Source: Desulfomonile tiedjei
GTDB lineage: Bacteria > Desulfobacterota > Desulfomonilia > Desulfomonilales > Desulfomonilaceae
Assembly (NCBI GenBank): GCA_016218715.1
Contig: JACRDG010000068.1
Span: 58,985-122,984, forward strand
Direction: 5' to 3'
Length of the DNA: 64,000 nt
Shown in pieces: positions 32,173-40,791 of this stretch; position 1 is the first letter of the stretch, and each line of letters begins with the position of its first letter. The notes under the pieces are model-generated. The model was not told the origin of the DNA and did not search any database. It was given only the letters and a program-made list of their open reading frames with translations. Both the position numbers and the translations under genes were made by a program.

Positions 32173-32493
32173 ATGGATCTGGAATCGTTGAGTCGAGAAG
32201 AGTTGGTGCAGCGGTTGCGGGCAATGGAAGCGTACTTTGACAACGTGATCGTCTTCTGGGGCGACCGGAACCAACTGCGTGAAACGCTCGATCGGGTGGC
32301 CAACAACGAAGACGGAGAATACACCGCCGAAGAAGCGCTCAACGCCAAGACAATCCTCGAAGCTGAGGGCGCGTTCGATCAACTGATCGAGATGTTGCGC
32401 GATTCCTTCGATCGAGGAGGGATCAACTGGGCAATCTCGGAAAAGATGTCCGCCATCATGGCAGAAGTCGCGGACAAACATCGGAAGGTGTGA
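32173..32493 (+). CDS. Small hypothetical protein
   Basis: A 106-residue acidic, helical cytoplasmic protein beginning 'MDLESLSREELVQRLRAMEA'. A strong ribosome site (GAGGAGAGAG) precedes the ATG, so it is very likely expressed. It contains 'VIVFWGDRNQLRETLDRVAN' and 'AEEALNAKTILEAEGAFDQL'. I recognise no family or catalytic motif. It is 122 bases from the preceding small gene and in the same direction. Confidence 0.65.
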   Translation: MDLESLSREELVQRLRAMEAYFDNVIVFWGDRNQLRETLDRVANNEDGEYTAEEALNAKTILEAEGAFDQLIEMLRDSFDRGGINWAISEKMSAIMAEVADKHRKV

Positions 32494-32676
32494 AGGCCCA
32501 ACGCGCAGGAGAGCGATGCGGAGCCGGTGACGGTTTGCAGTAAAAGCCCTTAAATTATGGTTAATTGACTAGCAATTTATGCCAAGATCGGTTAATATAG
32601 TGCTGGAACTTGGTAGAGTTATTAATCTAACTGGCCAGAACACCACGGAGCGTCGGCTGGAAGGAGTTGTGCGGAA

Positions 32677-33261
32677 GTGAAGAAGACGGGGACCCTGCGG
32701 AAGTCATTCTTGATGGTGCTGGCAGGCATGTTCATCGCGACATTGCTGATCGTGAGTGCCCCCGGTCGGTCCGACGCTCAAGAGTCCGACTGTGCGGCCG
32801 TGTGGCAGAAGTGGGAGAGCGTCGTTCGGGATCTCAGTGCGAAGGTCAACGAGTTCTCCGCGCTGCAGGACACTCCTGTGGAGCGGATCACCCAACGCCC
32901 CATCCTTAACGGAAGCGCAGACAAGACTCTTGCCCGCCGAATTGCCGAGGCTCTCCAAGTGAAGGAAGAGATCCTCAAGGCCAAGCGGACGGAATGCCAG
33001 GCGCTCCTGGGCCTCGAGGAACAGGCATTCCAGGAATTGCAGGCACAGTGCCAGAACGGCAAGAACAATCTCGGCAAAGATGCCAAGAAACTTGTCAAGC
33101 AACGAACCGCTTTGCTAGAAAAGGTGACCGTCACCATTGCCGACGTGCGGGAAGTGGAAGGACGTGAATCGGGATTCCCGTATTCCGCGGGAGTTGGGCA
33201 GCAACAAGAAAATTACTGGCAGTCCTATCAGCAGATGTATCGCAGGTGGTGGGGTTACTGA
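32677..33261 (+). CDS. Exported hypothetical helical protein
   Basis: A 194-residue protein with a signal peptide ('FLMVLAGMFIATLLIVSAPG', cut near 'SDAQE') and a mature part that is a long charged helix. Three cysteines are present, in 'SDCAAVW', 'TECQALL' and 'AQCQNG'. The tail is aromatic and Gln-rich ('QQQENYWQSYQQMYRRWWGY'). Translation starts at GTG 32677 behind GGAAGGAG. Upstream is an AT-rich leader (32550-32640). A periplasmic scaffold or stress role is possible; no family is recognised. Confidence 0.65.
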   Translation: MKKTGTLRKSFLMVLAGMFIATLLIVSAPGRSDAQESDCAAVWQKWESVVRDLSAKVNEFSALQDTPVERITQRPILNGSADKTLARRIAEALQVKEEILKAKRTECQALLGLEEQAFQELQAQCQNGKNNLGKDAKKLVKQRTALLEKVTVTIADVREVEGRESGFPYSAGVGQQQENYWQSYQQMYRRWWGY

Positions 33262-33354
33262 GCAGCGGCAACCCCCGCTTCGAGTAGACTGGAAACGGCC
33301 TCGCACATCCTCCCGGATCGTATCGACCCGTCACCTCCCATCGGCGAATTGGCC

Positions 33355-33383
33355 TTGACAGCTCCGGGCCCCGAGGTTAGTAT
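33355..33383 (+). promoter_or_regulatory. Promoter of the tRNA gene
   Basis: A perfect TTGACA (33355-33360), a 17-base spacer and TAGTAT (33378-33383), ending about 20 bases before the tRNA. The -10 hexamer and spacing equal those at 20519-20547. Confidence 0.75.
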
Positions 33384-33403
33384 AAAAGATTGGGAATCGT
33401 AGA

Positions 33404-33479
33404 GGGCCCATAGCTCAGCTGGTAGAGCTCCCGGCTCATAACCGGTTGGTCCCTGGTTCGAATCCAGGTGGGCCCACCA
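33404..33479 (+). tRNA. tRNA with CAU anticodon, best read as tRNA-Ile2 (lysidine-modified)
   Basis: A 76-nt cloverleaf with encoded CCA. Acceptor arm GGGCCCA pairs with TGGGCCC; the T arm is CCTGG-TTCGAAT-CCAGG; the anticodon CAT is at 33437-33439 in loop CTCATAA. The acceptor pairs C4-G69, C5-G68 and C6-G67 are the known positive determinants for TilS lysidinylation in E. coli, and the 'TTGGTC' variable region fits Ile2, which reads AUA. Elongator tRNA-Met shares the anticodon and is the alternative. Confidence 0.85.
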
Positions 33480-33537
33480 TCGGCCGCGAGAGCAGGGATG
33501 AGACGAATAAAGCTCTTAGATATACAGAACCACCTCG

Positions 33538-33576
33538 ATCACGGGGAATCCTTGAAGGCTCCCCGTGATTTTTTTT
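33538..33576 (+). terminator. Intrinsic terminator after the tRNA
   Basis: Stem ATCACGGGGA / TCCCCGTGAT around a 12-base loop, followed by seven further T residues. It is about 60 bases after the tRNA end. Confidence 0.85.
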
Positions 33577-33790
33577 CCGGGCCTGTGAAAGCAGCCAATG
33601 GGACCGTTTCATCGTCGGTTCCCATGGTCTCAGGACCAAGCCATGCTCGGGTCGGAGCCCGTCCTGTAAGGGACCCCGCGCGTGGCAACCGAGGCACGGG
33701 ATCGCGCTGGAGAGCGGGATCGCTCATTGTGCTCGGCTGCAAGGTCGCGGGAGGGTTCTCTCCACCAGATGTGCGTAGGACGGAAGAGCA

Positions 33791-34627
33791 TTGAGTGTAC
33801 CGACCCTGTCCCAGATAGTTGAAATCGCAGATCGGCTCTTTCCTTTTGAGTCGGCTGAAACCTGGGACAACTGCGGGATACAAATCGGCGATCCCCATCG
33901 GTCCATACGGGCAGTAGCCTTCAGTCTGGACGCCACGCCGCAGACGGTACAGTTTGCCGCGGACCGCTCGTGCGATCTTCTTGTCACCCACCACCCCGTT
34001 CTGTTGGAACCGCTTCGTCGAATCGTACCTGACAATCTATCGGGGAGAACACTGCTCCGTGCAGCACGAATGGATGTTGACATCCTGAGTCTGCACACGA
34101 ACCTGGACGCTGCCGACGGTGGTCTGAACGATGAACTGGCGGCCCTGATCGGACTCCAAGACGTGATCACCCCTCTGCCTGCTCGATGCGCCAGGCTGGG
34201 GTGTCTGAGCCCCCCCAGGACGGTTCGAGACCTTGCGGGGAAGATTCTGTCGGATCTCGGAATCGAGAGCGTCAGGGTCATCGCCGAAACAGACCCGTTC
34301 GTCCGGCGGGTGTTCTGCGTGACCGGGAGCGGTATGGGGTACCTCAAGGATGCGATGGATCACCAGGCGGACGTGCTGCTGACCGGGGACGTGCGCTACC
34401 ACGCTGCCCGGGAGGCTGCGGAAATGGGCATGCCCGTGATCGACGCGGGCCACTGGGCACTGGAGAAGATCGCAGTTCCCTTGCTGGTCAGGAGTTTTCA
34501 GGGGGAATTTCGCGTCATGGGACTCGATGTCGCCTGCATCGGGTGCAATCTGGAGGGGGAACCATTCACAAACATATACAAGCCGCAAGGAGGGATTTCG
34601 GTTGAGAGAGCAGATTCTACTTCTTGA
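33791..34627 (+). CDS. Nif3-like dinuclear metal-centre protein
   Basis: A 278-residue member of the Nif3/YbgI (GTP cyclohydrolase I type 2-like) family. Metal-binding motifs are visible: 'ETWDNCGIQIGD' near residue 24, 'DLLVTHHPVLLEP' (HH pair near 67), 'ILSLHTNLDAADGGLND' (HTNxD near 100) and the late 'DAGHWALEKIAVPLL' (GHxxxE near 219). These residues coordinate a binuclear metal site. The biochemical role of the family is still unclear. The start appears to be TTG 33791 with GGAAGAG before it. It overlaps the zinc-ribbon gene by 26 bases, a common pairing. Confidence 0.85.
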   Translation: MSVPTLSQIVEIADRLFPFESAETWDNCGIQIGDPHRSIRAVAFSLDATPQTVQFAADRSCDLLVTHHPVLLEPLRRIVPDNLSGRTLLRAARMDVDILSLHTNLDAADGGLNDELAALIGLQDVITPLPARCARLGCLSPPRTVRDLAGKILSDLGIESVRVIAETDPFVRRVFCVTGSGMGYLKDAMDHQADVLLTGDVRYHAAREAAEMGMPVIDAGHWALEKIAVPLLVRSFQGEFRVMGLDVACIGCNLEGEPFTNIYKPQGGISVERADSTS

Positions 34628-35336
34628 ACAACTTCAAGTAATCGATGACCAGATTGACCGATGGGAGCGAGATCTGGCCCGGTTGCCTCTGGAAACGCAG
34701 GATCTGGCAAGGAGCCTCGTGTCCATCCGTCGGGAGGTTACCCAGGCCCGCGAGCGACAGGCCGAGCTAGAAACCACTCAAAAGAAAAACGAGAAAGATC
34801 TCGCCGCGGAACAGGAGAAGATCAAACGTTCCGAGCGACGCCTCCTCAATATCAAGAACGAGAAAGAGTACAATGCCCTTTCCAAAGAGATCAAGCTCGG
34901 CAAGAAGGTGGTAGCGGAGATCGAAGAAGCCGTCCTCGCAGCCATGAGTGAGATAGAGACCCTGAAGACCTCCCTGGAGAGAAAAGACAAGGAATACGAG
35001 GAACTCGAGAAGGAACTGCTCAGCAAAAAAAGCGAAGTGGAGAGTACCGTCTCTCAAGCCGAAGTGGCTCTGGTTACTCTGAATGAGGAGAAGGAGCGAC
35101 TCACCGAGTCGGTCGAAAAAGAGCTTCTCAAGACGTACGAGATTGTGCGAAGAGCCCGGGGGAACGCTTTGGCCGAACTGACGAACGGTTCCTGCACGGG
35201 GTGTCATATGACAATACCGGCCCAACTCGTGATCAGCGTGCTCAAGCAAGAGGAGATGGTGATCTGTCCGAGTTGCCGCCGGGTGCTCTTTGTGAAACCG
35301 GAGAATATTCCCGAGTTCAACAAGCTGGACACCTGA
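34602..35336 (+). CDS. Coiled-coil zinc-ribbon protein (CT398/DUF164-like)
   Basis: A 244-residue protein. Residues about 5-190 are a long antiparallel coiled coil rich in Glu and Lys. The C-terminal zinc ribbon has two CxxC pairs: 'GSCTGCHMTIPAQLV' and 'MVICPSCRRVLFV'. The family is linked to nif3 in many genomes and has been tied to flagellar or secretion-related and nucleic-acid roles in single cases; the function here is open. TTG at 34602 with GGAGG eight bases before is a better start than the ATG at 34527, which lies well inside nif3. Translation is likely coupled to nif3. Confidence 0.83.
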   Translation: MREQILLLEQLQVIDDQIDRWERDLARLPLETQDLARSLVSIRREVTQARERQAELETTQKKNEKDLAAEQEKIKRSERRLLNIKNEKEYNALSKEIKLGKKVVAEIEEAVLAAMSEIETLKTSLERKDKEYEELEKELLSKKSEVESTVSQAEVALVTLNEEKERLTESVEKELLKTYEIVRRARGNALAELTNGSCTGCHMTIPAQLVISVLKQEEMVICPSCRRVLFVKPENIPEFNKLDT

Positions 35337-35460
35337 AGCACCGACGCCTCTTGGCCCTTCTGACCGGCAACCGTGGCACTCCGCGCGTTTCGCATTGAGG
35401 GAGAGTCTTTTTCTGACGCGGGTGGTCAAAAAAAGCAATAAATTCAATTAGGAAAAAGCC

Positions 35461-37668
35461 ATGCTTCCGAAAGAGCTGACTTACGGGATATCGCCAGGGG
35501 ATATCGAACGCGTATTGGCTGTGGAACACTCCGATCCGCACACGGTCTTCGGTGCGCACCCCATCACGATCGACGGTAAAGGGGGGGTAATCGTCCGTGC
35601 ATTTTATCCCGACGCGGTGGCCGCTGAGGTGGTAGCGGACGGAGACCGGGTACCGATGCGCGGGGTCGAGACCTCAGGCCTATTCTGGTGCGTTCTCCTG
35701 GGGCGGACCCTGCCGTTGAGGTATTCCATCGCCCTGACGTACGAGGATGGCGCGCGCTGGGAGGGAGATACTCCTTACCGGTACCTGCCGACGCTGGGCG
35801 ATCAGGACCTCCATTTCGTCGGGGAAGGGAAGCACTATCGGTTGTACGAGAAGCTGGGAGCACACATCCGGGAGATGGACGGCGTCAAAGGGGTGTCTTT
35901 TGCGGTCTGGGCGCCGAACGCCAAGCGGGTGAGCGTCATCGGTGAGTTCAACAATTGGGACGGGCGCGTTTTCCCCATGAGATCCATGGGGAGTTCGGGT
36001 GTCTGGGAACTCTTTGTGCCGGGTATCGGTTCGGGCGCGTATTACAAGTATGAAATAAAGACCGAATCCGACGAGCTGAGGATCAAGACCGACCCGTTGG
36101 CCTTTGCCATGGAATTGAGGCCGGGCACCGCGTCGATCGTCCACGACCACAGCGCGTACCCGTGGGGCGATGGCCAATGGCTGGAAGAGAGGCGCACGAG
36201 AGACGTCTATTCCCACCCGATGAACATCTACGAAACCCACCTGGGTTCCTGGTTGAGGTTCCCGGAAGAGGGGAACCGCTGGGCCACGTACCGGGAATTG
36301 GCGGGCCCGCTGGTGGAACACCTCAAGAAGTACGGCTTCACCCATGTGGAACTCATGCCCGTGATGGAGCATCCCTTCGACGCGTCTTGGGGCTATCAGG
36401 TTACCGGGTACTACGCGCCGACCAGTCGTTTCGGCACCCCCGACGATTTCAAGTACTTTGTCGATTTCCTGCACCAGAACGGCATCGGAGTTATTCTGGA
36501 CTGGGTGCCGGCCCACTTTCCCAAGGACGATTTCAGCCTCCGGCTCTTTGACGGAACTGCCCTCTACGAGCACGCTGACCCGCGCCAGGGCGAGCAGAAG
36601 GACTGGGGCACGCTGGTATTCAACTTCGGCAGAAACGAAGTGCGGAATTTTCTCGTGGGGAACGCGCTCTTCTGGCTCGATCGATACCATGTCGACGGCC
36701 TGCGGGTGGATGCCGTGGCCAGCATGCTGTACCTCGACTACAGCAGAAATGAGGGTGAGTGGGTTCCCAACCAGTACGGAGGGAACGAGAACATCGAAGC
36801 TATCGAATTCTTGAAGGAATTCAACTCCATGGTGTACGGATGGTTTCCCGGCTGCTTTACCGTGGCTGAGGAATCGACGGCCTGGACCGGTGTTACGACC
36901 CCCGCGTATCTGGGCGGCTTGGGATTCGGCTTCAAATGGGACATGGGCTGGATGCACGACACTCTTGAGTTCATGTCGAAGGATCCGGTCCACCGGAGTT
37001 TCCAGCACAATGACCTGACCTTTTCCATGATGTACGCGTACAGCGAGAATTTTATCCTGCCGCTTTCCCATGACGAGGTGGTGTACGGCAAAGGGTCGCT
37101 CCTGCGGAAGATGCCAGGGGACGACTGGCAGAAGTTTGCCAACTTCCGCCTCCTCCTCGCCTACATGTATACCCACCCGGGCCACAAGCTGCTGATCGCT
37201 GGCTCCGAGTTCGCCACATGGAACGAATGGCACCATGAGTCCATGCTGGAGCGGCATCTCCTGCAGTATGCGGTTCACGAGGAATCGTCGCGTTTTGTGC
37301 AGGATCTCGGTCGGTTGTATCTCACCGACAGCGCGCTCTGGGCCTGGGATCGCAAACCCGAGGGGTTCGCCTGGATCGATTGCCACGACTACCTTCACAG
37401 CGTGGTATCGTATACTCGTCGCGGGCCCGAGGGGTATCTGGTCTGCGTTCTGAACTTTACGCCGGTGGTGAGAGAAGGTTACCGCATTGGAGTCCCCGAG
37501 GCCGGGCTGCATCAGGAGGTGCTTAACTCCGATTCACGCTACTACGGCGGGAGCGACGTGGGGAACGCGGGCCTGATACACACCATTCCCGGCAAGCAGC
37601 ACAACCACAACCAGTATCTCGACCTCACTCTGCCGCCGCTCGGTTGCCTGATCCTGAAGAAAGCCTAA
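35461..37668 (+). CDS. glgB: 1,4-alpha-glucan branching enzyme
   Basis: A 735-residue GH13 enzyme that makes alpha-1,6 branches in glycogen. An N-terminal extra domain (about 15-110) is followed by a CBM48 domain ('[20 protein letters not shown]', about 135-225) and the catalytic barrel: '[19 protein letters not shown]', '[15 protein letters not shown]' (nucleophile Asp near 417), '[13 protein letters not shown]' (acid/base Glu near 469) and '[16 protein letters not shown]'. The length is standard for GlgB with the extra N domain. AGGAAAAAG precedes the ATG. No other glg gene is adjacent; glgP lies at 56.7 kb. Confidence 0.95.
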   Translation: MLPKELTYGISPGDIERVLAVEHSDPHTVFGAHPITIDGKGGVIVRAFYPDAVAAEVVADGDRVPMRGVETSGLFWCVLLGRTLPLRYSIALTYEDGARWEGDTPYRYLPTLGDQDLHFVGEGKHYRLYEKLGAHIREMDGVKGVSFAVWAPNAKRVSVIGEFNNWDGRVFPMRSMGSSGVWELFVPGIGSGAYYKYEIKTESDELRIKTDPLAFAMELRPGTASIVHDHSAYPWGDGQWLEERRTRDVYSHPMNIYETHLGSWLRFPEEGNRWATYRELAGPLVEHLKKYGFTHVELMPVMEHPFDASWGYQVTGYYAPTSRFGTPDDFKYFVDFLHQNGIGVILDWVPAHFPKDDFSLRLFDGTALYEHADPRQGEQKDWGTLVFNFGRNEVRNFLVGNALFWLDRYHVDGLRVDAVASMLYLDYSRNEGEWVPNQYGGNENIEAIEFLKEFNSMVYGWFPGCFTVAEESTAWTGVTTPAYLGGLGFGFKWDMGWMHDTLEFMSKDPVHRSFQHNDLTFSMMYAYSENFILPLSHDEVVYGKGSLLRKMPGDDWQKFANFRLLLAYMYTHPGHKLLIAGSEFATWNEWHHESMLERHLLQYAVHEESSRFVQDLGRLYLTDSALWAWDRKPEGFAWIDCHDYLHSVVSYTRRGPEGYLVCVLNFTPVVREGYRIGVPEAGLHQEVLNSDSRYYGGSDVGNAGLIHTIPGKQHNHNQYLDLTLPPLGCLILKKA

Positions 37669-37679
37669 TACCGCGTGTC

Positions 37680-37750
37680 AATCCAAAGAGTAACTTTGCG
37701 GGGAACTTCTGTGTGCAAAGAAGTCGCCCAAAGATAACTGCTTGGAATGC
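37680..37750. repeat. Dispersed palindromic repeat, family A, copy 4 (degenerate)
   Basis: AATCCAAAGAGTAACTTTGC then GGGGAACTTCTGTGTGCAAA and GAAGTCGCCC, with right flank AACTGCTTGGAATGC. It sits 12 bases after the glgB stop. Confidence 0.7.
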
Positions 37751-37920
37751 TACTCGATATAACGGTGTCGATTAGACGTCCTGCCGGTTTCGACCAAGAG
37801 GGAACCCGTTCCCAAAGCCCCGAGAATTGCCGCGAAGAACGATTATCGAAGAGTCTTGTCATTTCGTGACATTTCCGCTATAATATAATCTCATCGTTGC
37901 AACATTATCGGGGTACATTT

Positions 37921-38664
37921 ATGGGACAGTTTTCTTGCGGAAGACTCTTTGGTTTGCGCTTGGTTACGCTCATTCTCACAGTATCGTTGCTCGGCTTTGG
38001 AGGCACTGGTGACACGGCGTCAGCTTCCTTCGATATTGCCGAGAATACCTTTTCGATCTCCAACGCCCCTGGATACTGCTTCGCCATGGCAGCCTTTTCC
38101 CGGTGGTATTACCTCACACACAACGGCGGGGTGCCGCTCAGAAAGGCATTGAACAAGCGGGTTCAGGAGCAGATAGCGAAACGACTCCAGGAATTCTACA
38201 GCAAGCACCTGATTTCCACGCAGGCGGATTACTGCAATCAGCACCACGGCAACCAGACAGAATCATTCAGCAATTTCGTCGGTGGGCTCTTGATGGGTGA
38301 GCCGCGGCTCGTTTTGCTCATGAACAAAGGGCGTCGCGGGCCGATTCTCCATGCCGTGCTCGCTTACGAATGGGTTCCTGAGAAGCATTTGCTCAAGGTT
38401 TACGACCCCAATTACTGCAACCGGGAGCGCGCGATCGACCTGGAACGCGGGACCTATTCATCTCTCGACATCACGTATCACTCCATTTGTTTCCCGGAGA
38501 TCCTCAACGACCACCCTGATCTGGTACGACAGATGGAAAGGCTCTACGCGTCAGTGGTCGAGCCTAAGCGGACGGCCTGGAATATCGAGTCGCGGCGAGC
38601 GACCGCAGCCCCGGCCGACCCGCGCCTAAAAGGCGAAGCTTATTCCCGCGGACCAACCCGATAG
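37921..38664 (+). CDS. Exported protein with a papain/C39-like cysteine peptidase pattern
   Basis: A 247-residue protein with a signal peptide (about residues 1-36, 'LVTLILTVSLLGFGG'). The mature part has 'NAPGYCFAMAAFSRWYYLTH' (candidate nucleophile Cys), 'GPILHAVLAYEWV' (candidate His) and 'LLKVYDPNYCNRERAIDLE' (candidate Asp/Asn). This Cys...His...Asp order and 'HAVLAY...YDPN' pattern is what C39/papain-like peptidases show, but it is pattern evidence only. ATG 37921 starts just before the signal; ribosome site weak. The gene overlaps the 3' end of the convergent gene by 39 bases. Confidence 0.6.
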   Translation: MGQFSCGRLFGLRLVTLILTVSLLGFGGTGDTASASFDIAENTFSISNAPGYCFAMAAFSRWYYLTHNGGVPLRKALNKRVQEQIAKRLQEFYSKHLISTQADYCNQHHGNQTESFSNFVGGLLMGEPRLVLLMNKGRRGPILHAVLAYEWVPEKHLLKVYDPNYCNRERAIDLERGTYSSLDITYHSICFPEILNDHPDLVRQMERLYASVVEPKRTAWNIESRRATAAPADPRLKGEAYSRGPTR

Positions 38665-39450
38665 GCTGTAGAACCATTCGTTGTTGAGCTTCTGGTTTTC
38701 TTCGGTCCATCCGGCCAACCGATTGCTCACCCCCACGAACAGGACGACATCGGGGTGCACCTCCCAATGCGCGGTCGCGCGTGTAAGGGAGAGGTACCCG
38801 CGTGTAATGAGATGCATCCCTTCCCATTCGACCCCGACGTCCACCCCGAATGGGAGAAGATAGCGGGCCTCGAAACCGAGCACCGGGTACGTGGCATCCA
38901 GGGTCCGGTTGTTTGAAATCATTCCCTCTTCCTCGGTCTCGCCGTTCAGAGTCGTGGAACATCGCACATAGTGCAACCCGACGCGCGGGGCTAACCACCA
39001 GGAACCTGCGTCCGCGGCCATGTACGCATAGCAGAAGCGGACCCAGTCGAGATTGAGCTTGGTCGCGATCAAGGTGCCCGGGAGATAGGTTCTGTTGTGG
39101 AAAACGAACTTGCGAGGAGCCTTTTTCAGGCCCGAAGGTCCAGCGGATAGCAGATCCAGGTTGAAAAGGTGATTGTGGAAAATGGTTCCCTGGAGGGTGG
39201 AGCCGAAAGCTTCGCTCCGGTCAACCCCAAGATCGGAGGGGAGGTCCACCTTCGACCCGGAACCGGGCTGGCCTCCCGCGGGGACGAGCATTTCTCCGGA
39301 GAGCCAGAAGAAACTCGATTCCATACCGAGCAGAAAGCCGGCCCCTGGAATGAGCCTGAACCGCTCCTGAGCCGAAACCGGCCCTGCTGTCACCCCCAGC
39401 GTCACGAGGGTCAGAATGATCCAACCCGCAGAGAATGCTCGAAGATTCAT
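38626..39450 (-). CDS. Outer-membrane beta-barrel-like hypothetical protein
   Basis: A 274-residue protein with a signal peptide ('FSAGWIILTLVTLGVTAGPV', cut near 'VSAQE'). The mature part alternates hydrophobic and polar residues with many aromatic residues and ends in Phe ('GWSAGISFAF'), the usual C-terminal signature of outer-membrane barrels. Gly-rich turns ('PAGGQPGSGSKVDLPSD') are present. No family is recognised. The 3' end overlaps the convergent cysteine-peptidase-like gene by 39 bases. Confidence 0.6.
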   Translation of the reverse strand: MNLRAFSAGWIILTLVTLGVTAGPVSAQERFRLIPGAGFLLGMESSFFWLSGEMLVPAGGQPGSGSKVDLPSDLGVDRSEAFGSTLQGTIFHNHLFNLDLLSAGPSGLKKAPRKFVFHNRTYLPGTLIATKLNLDWVRFCYAYMAADAGSWWLAPRVGLHYVRCSTTLNGETEEEGMISNNRTLDATYPVLGFEARYLLPFGVDVGVEWEGMHLITRGYLSLTRATAHWEVHPDVVLFVGVSNRLAGWTEENQKLNNEWFYSLSGWSAGISFAF

Positions 39451-39748
39451 GGCCGCCCCAACACCTTCCCACGATTCATTCAGGTCGTGACGCGGTTATA
39501 GGGGAAGGGGAGGGGTTCGGCAACCATTTTTGCAGGGATTGCGAGACAAAGATGTGACTGCGGGGAGAAAATCAGGGTAAGAAAGGGTCAACGCGGGAAG
39601 ATCTCCTGTGAGACCTTCCCCCGAAATCTGTGCATGATTGGTGTATGCGTGGACGACAATCCCGGGAGTGCCCGCGATCTCAATTTTTCCGGGAGGATCG
39701 ACTCCCCGGGATTCGGCAATAACCGATTCGGATTTACGCCCCCCTGCA

Positions 39749-39937
39749 TCATGCCGCCGCCGCGTCGCCCTCAATGGGCCATCGTCCTTGATTCAACCAC
39801 CTGACAAGGGACGCCTCGATGGCATCTTCAAACACATCACAACGGGCGGCAATTTCTTTGAAGCTGAGCCCCTCCTTCAGCATAAAGTTGACGTTCTCGG
39901 GTGTCAGCCTGACTCTGGTACCATCCATCTTCAGCAT
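39749..39937 (-). CDS. Small helix-turn-helix-like protein
   Basis: A 62-residue protein. The middle, 'LTPENVNFMLKEGLSFKEIA' then 'ARCDVFEDAIEASLVRWL', reads as a short helix, 'LSFKEIAARC', a turn and a recognition-like helix, so it may bind DNA or RNA. It is similar in style, but not clearly homologous, to the modules at 3.2 and 18.7 kb. ATG at 39937 (MLKMDGTRV) follows GAGGTTTACC; the upstream frame to 39967 is less likely. The target is unknown. Confidence 0.5.
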   Translation of the reverse strand: MLKMDGTRVRLTPENVNFMLKEGLSFKEIAARCDVFEDAIEASLVRWLNQGRWPIEGDAAAA

Positions 39938-40273
39938 GGTAAACCTCTTCTCCTGAGATATTCTCATAACATCTTTGATCCCTTGCGACCGGGAAGGTTC
40001 CCGACTGCTTGAAAAAAATGAGCGGACCCACTCACGTACGCGGCCAAAACTGTCGCATTTGTGGCTTGTGGGGGGTGCAGGAGAGCATCAACCACGCCAT
40101 GTCCACGCGGCCGGTCCACACGTGCGCTAGGGCGCACTGCACGCTACAATGGTGTACGGGCTTTCCCATTGCGACGACGGTCGCCCCATGATACTGAAGT
40201 CCTTGGGTTTGGTAAAGCGTTGTTTCACGCAAAATGGAGCGATCTCCCAAAACGATCTTCGGGAGCTGATCCT
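39938..40273. other. Intergenic region
   Basis: Nothing was recognised. The plus-strand frame that runs through it into the zinc-ribbon gene (from 40061) has no ribosome site and poor coding character. Confidence 0.35.
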
Positions 40274-40789
40274 ATGTCTCTGAAACCGTGCCGTGAATGC
40301 GGAAGAGAAGTAAGCACCGAAGCCGTGCTCTGCCCTCAATGCGGCGCGCCCCATCCCACGAACCTCGGGTGGACCGGCACTGGGTTCGAGTGGAAGTCTG
40401 ACGCGAGGATCCTTGGCGTCCCGCTGATTCACGTAGCTTTCGGCCGCGATAAGCACGGAAAACTCAGGGTGGCCAAAGGAGTGATTGCCGTAGGGCAATG
40501 TGCCATCGGACTGGTTACGGTCGCACAGTTCGGGATCGGAATCCTCTTCGGGTTCGGCCAATTCATCTTCGGGCTGGTGGTGGTGGCTCAGTTTGCTGGT
40601 GCCCTCTTTCTTGGAGTAGGCCAGATGGCGACCGGGGTCCTGGCCGTCGGCCAATTCGTGGCAGGGTGGTACGGCCTCTGCCAGGTAGGTTGGGCCAAGT
40701 ACCTCTGGAGCCCTACGTGGGTTGACGCGGAGGCGCTCGCCATGTTCAGCACCATCAAAATGCGCATCCTAGACTTTCTGGGCTTCTGA
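40274..40789 (+). CDS. Zinc-ribbon membrane protein with a Gln/Gly decapeptide repeat
   Basis: A 171-residue protein. The N-terminus is a zinc ribbon ('PCRECGREVSTEAVLCPQCG', two CxxC). From about residue 70 to 150 the chain is hydrophobic with Gln at spacings of 10, 11, 10, 11, 10 and 10: 'VIAVGQCAIGLVTVAQFGIG', then 'ILFGFGQFIFGLVVVAQFAG', then 'ALFLGVGQMATGVLAVGQFV'. This regular period is unlike simple transmembrane helices and may form a repeated beta or helical-hairpin structure in the membrane. The ATG at 40274 has GGGAG upstream. It ends two bases before the membrane glycosyltransferase start, so they may be co-translated. Function is unknown. Confidence 0.65.
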   Translation: MSLKPCRECGREVSTEAVLCPQCGAPHPTNLGWTGTGFEWKSDARILGVPLIHVAFGRDKHGKLRVAKGVIAVGQCAIGLVTVAQFGIGILFGFGQFIFGLVVVAQFAGALFLGVGQMATGVLAVGQFVAGWYGLCQVGWAKYLWSPTWVDAEALAMFSTIKMRILDFLGF

Positions 40790-40791
40790 CG

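Noticed and set aside
33404..33479. Elongator tRNA-Met
   Set aside because: The acceptor-stem pairs and variable region fit tRNA-Ile2 better; tRNA-Met stays as the alternative.
35680..37512. Minus-strand open frame of 610 codons antisense to glgB
   Set aside because: It mirrors the glgB codons and shows no domain; glgB is certain.
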